Source of the DNA: JAWXCF01 sp034440515 | GTDB lineage: Bacteria; Bacteroidota; Bacteroidia; CAILMK01 | Assembly (NCBI GenBank): GCA_034440515.1 | Contig: JAWXCF010000066.1 | Location: forward strand, 1 to 10,684 | Direction of reading: 5' to 3' | Length of the DNA stretch: 10,684 nucleotides | Part shown: in pieces, positions 6,321 through 10,684 of the stretch | Numbering within the stretch: position 1 is the stretch's first letter | Layout of the letters: each line of letters opens with the position of its first letter | The notes under the pieces: generated by a model | Database searches by the model: none | The model's input: the letters and a program-made list of their open reading frames with translations, nothing else | Told to the model about the DNA's origin: nothing | Made by a program: the position numbers and the translations under genes

Positions 6321-7568
6321 TTATTTTTGTTCTCTATATATTAATACATTTTGCATAATTGGATCAAATACTTGATTTGCCACTTCTATTATGTCACTTA
6401 CAGTTATAGCTTTTACAACCTTTTCTACATCAGCATAAGTATATACGTGGTTAAAATCCAAACTCATTCTAGCCATTCGTTGCAATTGTGCGCTTGGGCT
6501 TTCTAGCATTTGTGCTATGTGCCCCATTAGTTGATTTTTTGTTTTGTCAAGCTTTGAAGTTGCTAATTTCTTATCACACAGCAGTTTTAATTCTGCCTGA
6601 ACCAAATCTAAAGCTTTAAAAACGTGTTTATCGTCGCAGCCGAAATAGATACTAAAGTTGCCAGAGTCCGTAAACATTAAGTTAGACGTGCTTACGTTGT
6701 AGGTTAACCCGTGCTTCTCTCTCAGTATCATATTTAGCCTGGCACTCATTCCAGCGTGACTTAAGTATGTATTTATTAGTCCCAATACATTTTGCTTGGG
6801 GTCTAGCTTATTAAATGTAAAATTACCTATAGTACAATGCGCTTGACTAAAATCTCTGTAACTAATTTGTTGAAAACTAGAATTATAATAACTAGGCTGT
6901 TCCAATTTAAGAATAGGTTTATTGTCAAACTCTATAGGCGCAAATTGCTTATGAACCAAAGCTTGAGCTTCTGCTGCTGTCATTTTACCTACGGTTGCTA
7001 TCACGGTATTATCTGCGCGATAATGCTCCTTTCTCCAAGCTTGACATTGCTCAGCACTTATGTTTTTTACGGATTCTACAGTGCCTAATATGTTGTGGCC
7101 AAGGCTATGATTTGGATACAAATATTTATGCCATTCATCAAATATGCATTCGTCTGGCAAATCGCTGTACATATCTATTTCCTCTATTATTACGCCCTTT
7201 TCTTTGTCTAATTCCTTTTGTGGAAAGCTAGGTGCAAAAGCTATATCCGCCAGCAAGTCTAGTGCTTTATCTGCAAATTGGCTACGGCAAGTGGTGTAAT
7301 AGCAGGTTTTATCTCTGGTGGTATAAGCATTTATTTCACCGCCTAGATCCTCCATTGTTGCAAATATTTTTTTTGACTTTTTGCGTTCAGTCCCTTTAAA
7401 AACACTGTGCTCTATAAAGTGGGCGATGCCATCGTTTTGGGGAGTCTCGTTTCTACTACCTGCACTTATCATCACAGCACAATGTATCATTTCGCTGTGA
7501 GTTAATTGTAAATGGACGTGCCTTAGTCCATTGGAAAGTGTGTGATTATGATAAATGACTGAACTCAA
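6321..7568 (-). CDS. M16 family zinc metalloprotease (pitrilysin/processing-peptidase type)
   Basis: A single M16 unit of 415 residues, the size of the short bacterial processing-peptidase-like members that work as dimers. The inverted zinc motif H-x2-E-H is at H50, E53, H54 (GIAHFIEHSVFKGT). The third ligand is Glu130, 76 residues after H54, in GVIIEEIDMYSD. An inactive C-terminal half follows, with REKHGLTYNVS typical of the family. No signal peptide is seen, so it is cytoplasmic. The start is a TTG: the in-frame stop just upstream (7589-7587) leaves no ATG or GTG before it, and the next Met (residue 27) would cut off the first beta strand. The gene begins 11 nt after the pterin dehydratase and abuts the O-methyltransferase, so the three form a tight operon. 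Confidence 0.92.
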   Translation of the reverse strand: MSSVIYHNHTLSNGLRHVHLQLTHSEMIHCAVMISAGSRNETPQNDGIAHFIEHSVFKGTERKKSKKIFATMEDLGGEINAYTTRDKTCYYTTCRSQFADKALDLLADIAFAPSFPQKELDKEKGVIIEEIDMYSDLPDECIFDEWHKYLYPNHSLGHNILGTVESVKNISAEQCQAWRKEHYRADNTVIATVGKMTAAEAQALVHKQFAPIEFDNKPILKLEQPSYYNSSFQQISYRDFSQAHCTIGNFTFNKLDPKQNVLGLINTYLSHAGMSARLNMILREKHGLTYNVSTSNLMFTDSGNFSIYFGCDDKHVFKALDLVQAELKLLCDKKLATSKLDKTKNQLMGHIAQMLESPSAQLQRMARMSLDFNHVYTYADVEKVVKAITVSDIIEVANQVFDPIMQNVLIYREQK

Positions 7569-7579
7569 TCCTTGTAATG

Positions 7580-7831
7580 CTAACTGTTATAGTTTTCAAA
7601 TGTATTATCCATTTGCTTAGCTAGTATCCTGTCTTTTTCAGTTACTTTATTGCCTTTGCTGTGCGTAGTTAGCACTACATCAACTTTATTATAAGTGTTA
7701 GTCCAAGTAGGGTGGTGGTCAGCCTGATCTATTATTGGGACAAGCTCTATCATAAATGCCATAGCCTGATTAAAGTCTTTAAATTCAAACGTCTTTTTAA
7801 GCATCTGCTCTGATTCATTCCAATTGCTCAT
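7580..7831 (-). CDS. phhB: Pterin-4a-carbinolamine dehydratase (PCD/DCoH family)
   Basis: Dehydrates 4a-hydroxytetrahydrobiopterin, the product of aromatic amino acid hydroxylases, to recycle the pterin cofactor. In 83 residues the whole signature is seen: D35-x3-H39-H40-P41, then W43, Y47, H57 in TTHSKG, and D67 before the final helix RILAKQMD. Length is slightly below the usual 95-105 because the N-terminal part is short. It opens the compact group with the M16 peptidase (11 nt downstream). No phenylalanine hydroxylase gene is next to it, so the reaction partner is elsewhere, or the protein has another role as some PCD homologues do (for example in molybdopterin use). The family call is secure; the pathway is not. 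Confidence 0.88.
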   Translation of the reverse strand: MSNWNESEQMLKKTFEFKDFNQAMAFMIELVPIIDQADHHPTWTNTYNKVDVVLTTHSKGNKVTEKDRILAKQMDNTFENYNS

Positions 7832-7874
7832 TATTTGATTTAGTTGTTAATACGAATGTAATTGTAATTTATGC

Positions 7875-8402
7875 TTACTCCATTATTACTTCAGGCTCTA
7901 CAAGTTCTAATTGATTTACAATGTAGAATTTGCCTTTGAATTTATATGAAGTGAACCTATATGTGTGCTTGTATATTCCACTGTTGATGGTCATAGTTGT
8001 TGATATTTCTTCAAAGCCCTCAGACCTTGTTTTATTGGCAGTAGTTTGATTTTCAATTTTTGCATTTTTAAACTCAAATCCTTCCTTGATTAACTGTTCC
8101 ATTAGCTTCACAAACTCGTTCCTAATCTTTACAGTTTGGCTGGTGGCTTGGTTTAATGCGACGCCTTCTTGTTCTTTTTTACTTCTGGTTTGGTCACTAA
8201 AATATACTTTATTAAACTCAGCCCACTGATTCAAACTTGGAATACATTTATCAAATTCCTTGACATCATTCTTTTTTATTGCTGCCAAAAATTTTGCATT
8301 CAATTCATTTAGAGTACTAGCACCATTTTTACAAGTTGCACTGGCGAATAATACCGCAATAATTAAGCTAAAAAAAATGATTTTGGTTGGCAAATATTTC
8401 AT
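7875..8402 (-). CDS. Small exported protein of unknown function
   Basis: I do not recognise a family. The 175 residues start with a clear export signal: Lys near the N-terminus, then a hydrophobic stretch at 8-22, and Cys24. The residues before the cysteine (S-A-T) resemble a lipobox, but threonine at -1 is unusual, so it may be a lipoprotein or simply a secreted or anchored protein. The mature part has an amphipathic helical start (LNELNAKFLAAIKKNDVKEFDKCI), a helical middle, and an end rich in beta-strand patterns (ISTTMTINSGIYKHTYRFTSYKFKGKFYIVNQLELVEP). This order recalls small NTF2-like or DUF4878-like periplasmic proteins, but that is a guess from layout. It lies 43 nt before the pterin dehydratase on the same strand and may be the first gene of that transcript. 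Confidence 0.7.
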   Translation of the reverse strand: MKYLPTKIIFFSLIIAVLFASATCKNGASTLNELNAKFLAAIKKNDVKEFDKCIPSLNQWAEFNKVYFSDQTRSKKEQEGVALNQATSQTVKIRNEFVKLMEQLIKEGFEFKNAKIENQTTANKTRSEGFEEISTTMTINSGIYKHTYRFTSYKFKGKFYIVNQLELVEPEVIME

Positions 8403-8527
8403 AATAATTTTAAGTCGCTAATCGTGTTGAAATATAGAATTATTTAAACAGATATTGGGAATAATTATTACAATAAGCCATTCTAAACTAATATTTGTTC
8501 AGCATCATAGTAGCCTCATCAATTCTA

Positions 8528-8574
8528 TCTATGTATAGTCAAAAAACATAGAACCAATAGATTGGTATTTTTTT
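8528..8574 (+). terminator. Tandem hairpins with T-run in the divergent intergenic region
   Basis: TCTATGT and ACATAGA (8528-8534, 8546-8552) form a 7-bp stem with an 11-nt loop. Directly after it ACCAA and TTGGT (8553-8557, 8562-8566) form a 5-bp stem with a TAGA loop, followed by seven T (8568-8574). This is the form of an intrinsic terminator read rightward, yet no plus-strand gene ends upstream within 4.9 kb. It may end a short RNA or stop stray antisense transcription. It overlaps the -33 region of the promoter for the next gene. Confidence 0.45.
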
Positions 8575-8590
8575 ATAAAGCGTATATTTG
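8562..8590 (+). promoter_or_regulatory. Bacteroidota-type promoter for the membrane protein pair
   Basis: TTG at 8562-8564 and TATATTTG at 8583-8590 match the -33 TTG and -7 TAnnTTTG elements of the primary Bacteroidota sigma factor, with an 18-nt spacer. Transcription would begin near 8596, giving a leader of about 75 nt before the ATG at 8672. This is the best promoter match in the window. Confidence 0.55.
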
Positions 8591-8671
8591 AATATCACAA
8601 AGAAAACTTTTACAATTTAATAAATCTGTTTGTTTTATTTAATAGATTTTTTAAAACATTAATTACCTAAA

Positions 8672-9904
8672 ATGCCAAAAATAAAAATCCAAAAGATAAT
8701 CAGCAGACTAAAGTTTGGGGGGAAGTCTGATAAACTATTGGAGCCTGATACTATTAGCACTGAGAGCCCTAAACCTGCAAATGCAGACAATAATAACACC
8801 CTACCTGAGCAGAATATAGAGCATAAACAGGGCATAGAATACATACTTTGGATAGAAAATGACGGAATATTGAGAGATGAAGGTGTCATATTTGGTGCTA
8901 CAAGTGGTCAAATAATAAATAAATTGAACACTATAGATAAATTCTTTGCAGAAAAAATTGCAAAGCATAATCAGGCACGCTACAGCATAGAGCAGAACAT
9001 ACAGAATAGGGAAAATAGACTGATTACGCTAGCTGATGAACTATTAGAAAAAAAGATACCAGAACAACTATATGACAATGAAAGGCTAGGGAAAACAAAA
9101 TTTGCCTGGAGCCTAAGCATAATGCTAATTATTGTTGCATTTGGGGTGTTTGCATTCTTTTTAACATATACCAGCATAGATGAAGTAAGTCTGCAAAAGG
9201 CAGCCAATAAAGTAAGTATGTTGCAAAGTCTGAACAATCAAAAGTTTATTGACTTAACCGACGATGATAAGCTAAGTAAATTTGAAGATACAGTCACCAT
9301 CTGGAAGTTTATGGCTATCGGTATATTTGTATTTGGTTTATTCTCTTCTTTTTTTGGTAAAAAATTATTCGAATTTTTCGATAAAGAGATCCACCGCAGC
9401 AGGCAACAATCTTATCAAGGCTTAACCAATCGTGCAGTAGAGGTTGACATTAGACCAGATTCAGCATTCAAGAGATTTCTACGGGGTTTACGCATTCTTA
9501 GTTTGCCCGTCATCACCAGTTTATGTATTGGCTTGCTGTGTATTAAATACATTGATTCAGTGCAATTAATCGGTATGGTTATTATCAATACCATTTTATT
9601 TTTCCTATCCGGTATCATTTTTTTCACACAATTATCATTGCTTACTAAGTATGCTAAGTCAGCCAAACATTACAGGGCAGACCGTAAAAAATACAAGCGA
9701 CAAATGAAAAAATATAAGCCTAGAATTGCTGAAGTAGAAGAGGAAATAAATAAAATAAGGGTCGAGATAGATGCCTTAGGTAATGAGCACCTTGAAGTGC
9801 CAGCTGAGCTAGCGATATTGGCAATGGCAGAGTATAAAAAGTCGTTATTCACTAGTGAATATAATTTAGCTCAAGCTTTAGAAAAAATTAAATATAACAA
9901 ATAA
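8672..9904 (+). CDS. Four-helix membrane protein with coiled coils, unknown function (first of a pair)
   Basis: I do not recognise a family. The 410 residues show: a basic start and a polar Asn/Pro/Ser-rich tail (1-52); a short perhaps folded part (54-82, YILWIENDG and GVIFGAT); a charged helical, coiled-coil-like stretch (85-143); membrane helices at about 146-165, 213-229, 275-294 and 298-325; and a strongly charged C-terminal coiled coil (330-372, KKYKRQMKKYKPRIAEVEEEINKIRVEI) followed by a final helix. There is no signal peptide, so both ends are probably cytoplasmic, with a loop of about 45 residues after helix 1 outside. Helix 1, the RSRQQ after helix 2, and helix 3 match the next gene's protein, suggesting paralogy. 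The gene has its own promoter and is followed after 13 nt by its partner. No enzyme motif is visible. A scaffold, channel or sensor is possible; none is supported. Confidence 0.8.
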   Translation: MPKIKIQKIISRLKFGGKSDKLLEPDTISTESPKPANADNNNTLPEQNIEHKQGIEYILWIENDGILRDEGVIFGATSGQIINKLNTIDKFFAEKIAKHNQARYSIEQNIQNRENRLITLADELLEKKIPEQLYDNERLGKTKFAWSLSIMLIIVAFGVFAFFLTYTSIDEVSLQKAANKVSMLQSLNNQKFIDLTDDDKLSKFEDTVTIWKFMAIGIFVFGLFSSFFGKKLFEFFDKEIHRSRQQSYQGLTNRAVEVDIRPDSAFKRFLRGLRILSLPVITSLCIGLLCIKYIDSVQLIGMVIINTILFFLSGIIFFTQLSLLTKYAKSAKHYRADRKKYKRQMKKYKPRIAEVEEEINKIRVEIDALGNEHLEVPAELAILAMAEYKKSLFTSEYNLAQALEKIKYNK

Positions 9905-9917
9905 AATATCCCCAAAA

Positions 9918-10684
9918 ATGATAGAAAATCTAGATACAAAAGAAGAGACTAATAATACTAATCAAGGTAATGCTATTGAGTTAAGCAATAGCAGCACTGG
10001 TGAAACAAGCTCTAATGTTACCCATATTAATATTGGCGATAGAGGTTTCTTTAATGGATTGTTAAACTTAGACCCTGATGAGTTTCGCAATTGGTTAAGA
10101 AATAACAGTGGGGTAAGCATAAGTGAAATATTAACTGGTAGGGAAACCAAGCTAGAGGCTGAATTAAGAGGGCACTACAACATTGAGTTAAATGAAAGAA
10201 CCATTGCTGAGCGAAACATTTTGCATTACAGCATAAGGCGAGAAAGTCTAAACTTAGCCTTAACCGAAGTAAACGATTACCTAGAAAAAGTAAAAACTAA
10301 AATTGCCCATCAAAAGACAGAGAAGGACAATGAAGAAAACAAACAATTACTGGCCTGGCCCATTAGCATACTTTTCATTATTGCTGCCTTTGCATTTATG
10401 TGTGCAGATGTGTACTTGGTGAAAGATGTATTAAGTGCAGGACTGGGAATGAATGACACTACGGCGTGGTTCTTCGGTATTGCAATTGCGTTCACTGGCT
10501 TTCTTATTAAGCCACTGTTCCATACTTTCATTTATAAACCCTACATTAAAGGGGTAAATAGAACCCGGTATCAAATTTCGCTTTGGGTAGTAACCATTGC
10601 CTGTATGGCTACACTTGGAATATTTGGATTTGTACGTAGTAAAAGCGAAAATGTGAAAGTACAAGTTAAATCGTTAAGGGAAGA
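9918..10684 (+). CDS. Membrane protein with coiled coil, unknown function, partial (second of a pair)
   Basis: An open reading frame from the ATG at 9918 that runs off the right edge with no stop; 255 codons are in view. Seen: an Asn/Thr/Ser/Glu-rich tail (1-36); a short segment THINIGDRGFFNGLLNLDPDEFRNWL (35-60); a helical, charged stretch (75-143); membrane helices at about 148-166, 184-204 and 221-238; then the start of another charged stretch. AWPISILFIIAAFAFM (146-161) agrees at 8 of 16 positions with residues 145-160 of the preceding protein, and SLWVVTIACMATLGI (221-235) at 7 of 15 with residues 277-291. R-T-R-Y-Q (215-219) matches its R-S-R-Q-Q (242-246). Charged residues D164 and K198 fall in or at the edge of helices 1 and 2. 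The gene is 13 nt after its neighbour, so they are almost surely co-transcribed. Function unknown. Confidence 0.82.
   Translation, partial: MIENLDTKEETNNTNQGNAIELSNSSTGETSSNVTHINIGDRGFFNGLLNLDPDEFRNWLRNNSGVSISEILTGRETKLEAELRGHYNIELNERTIAERNILHYSIRRESLNLALTEVNDYLEKVKTKIAHQKTEKDNEENKQLLAWPISILFIIAAFAFMCADVYLVKDVLSAGLGMNDTTAWFFGIAIAFTGFLIKPLFHTFIYKPYIKGVNRTRYQISLWVVTIACMATLGIFGFVRSKSENVKVQVKSLRE

Noticed and set aside
9415..9666. Minus-strand open frames beneath the two membrane protein genes
   Set aside because: They are antisense to coherent membrane proteins, have no family features and no start signals, and their composition mirrors the opposite strand.
8672..10684. MotA/ExbB-type proton channel or known anti-phage system for the membrane pair
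   Set aside because: Coiled coils and several helices are reminiscent, but I see no family motif, no OmpA-like or TonB-like partner, and no nuclease, ATPase, TIR or toxin domain in the window.

Overview
The window is AT-rich chromosomal DNA (roughly one third G+C by eye) that reads as a member of the Bacteroidota, most like the Chitinophagales/Sphingobacteriales side of the phylum. Evidence for this: TAnnTTTG-type -7 promoter elements, starts without clear Shine-Dalgarno sequences, an ECF sigma factor paired with a small zf-HC2 anti-sigma protein, a secreted glucosaminidase with five LysM repeats, and the general protein vocabulary. The assignment is inferred from these traits, not from a database search. 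There is no tRNA, rRNA, CRISPR array, insertion sequence or prophage gene in view.

Layout. 130-837 (+): a short sirtuin (class III, desuccinylase-like) that overlaps its convergent neighbour by 4 bp. 834-2631 (-): a likely operon, read right to left, of ECF sigma factor, soluble zinc-binding anti-sigma factor, and the MeaB/ArgK G protein that serves methylmalonyl-CoA mutase. 2745-3551 (+): a WaaE-like family 2 glycosyltransferase, transcribed away from the sigma factor. 3552-3802: noncoding, with two hairpins, a long AT-rich inverted repeat and one perfect DnaA-box sequence. 3803-8402 (-): five genes in one direction (right to left: small exported protein of unknown function, pterin-4a-carbinolamine dehydratase, M16 metalloprotease, class I O-methyltransferase, LysM glucosaminidase); the middle three are packed with 0-11 nt gaps. 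8403-8671: noncoding divergent region with tandem hairpins, a T-run and a good Bacteroidota-type promoter pointing right. 8672 to the window end (+): two consecutive multi-pass membrane proteins that I do not recognise.

The left and middle parts are housekeeping and cell-envelope genes. The part that may be new is the right end. The two membrane proteins, 13 nt apart, have the same plan: a polar N-terminal tail, a coiled-coil stretch, an Ala-Trp that opens the first membrane helix, a second helix followed by R-[ST]-R-x-Q, and a third helix with a matching S-L-x-V-x-T-x-x-C pattern. They look like diverged tandem paralogues that could form a hetero-oligomeric inner-membrane complex. Their function is unknown, and the second gene runs off the window. 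No nuclease, ATPase or toxin domain is visible beside them, so assigning a defence or transport role would be speculation.
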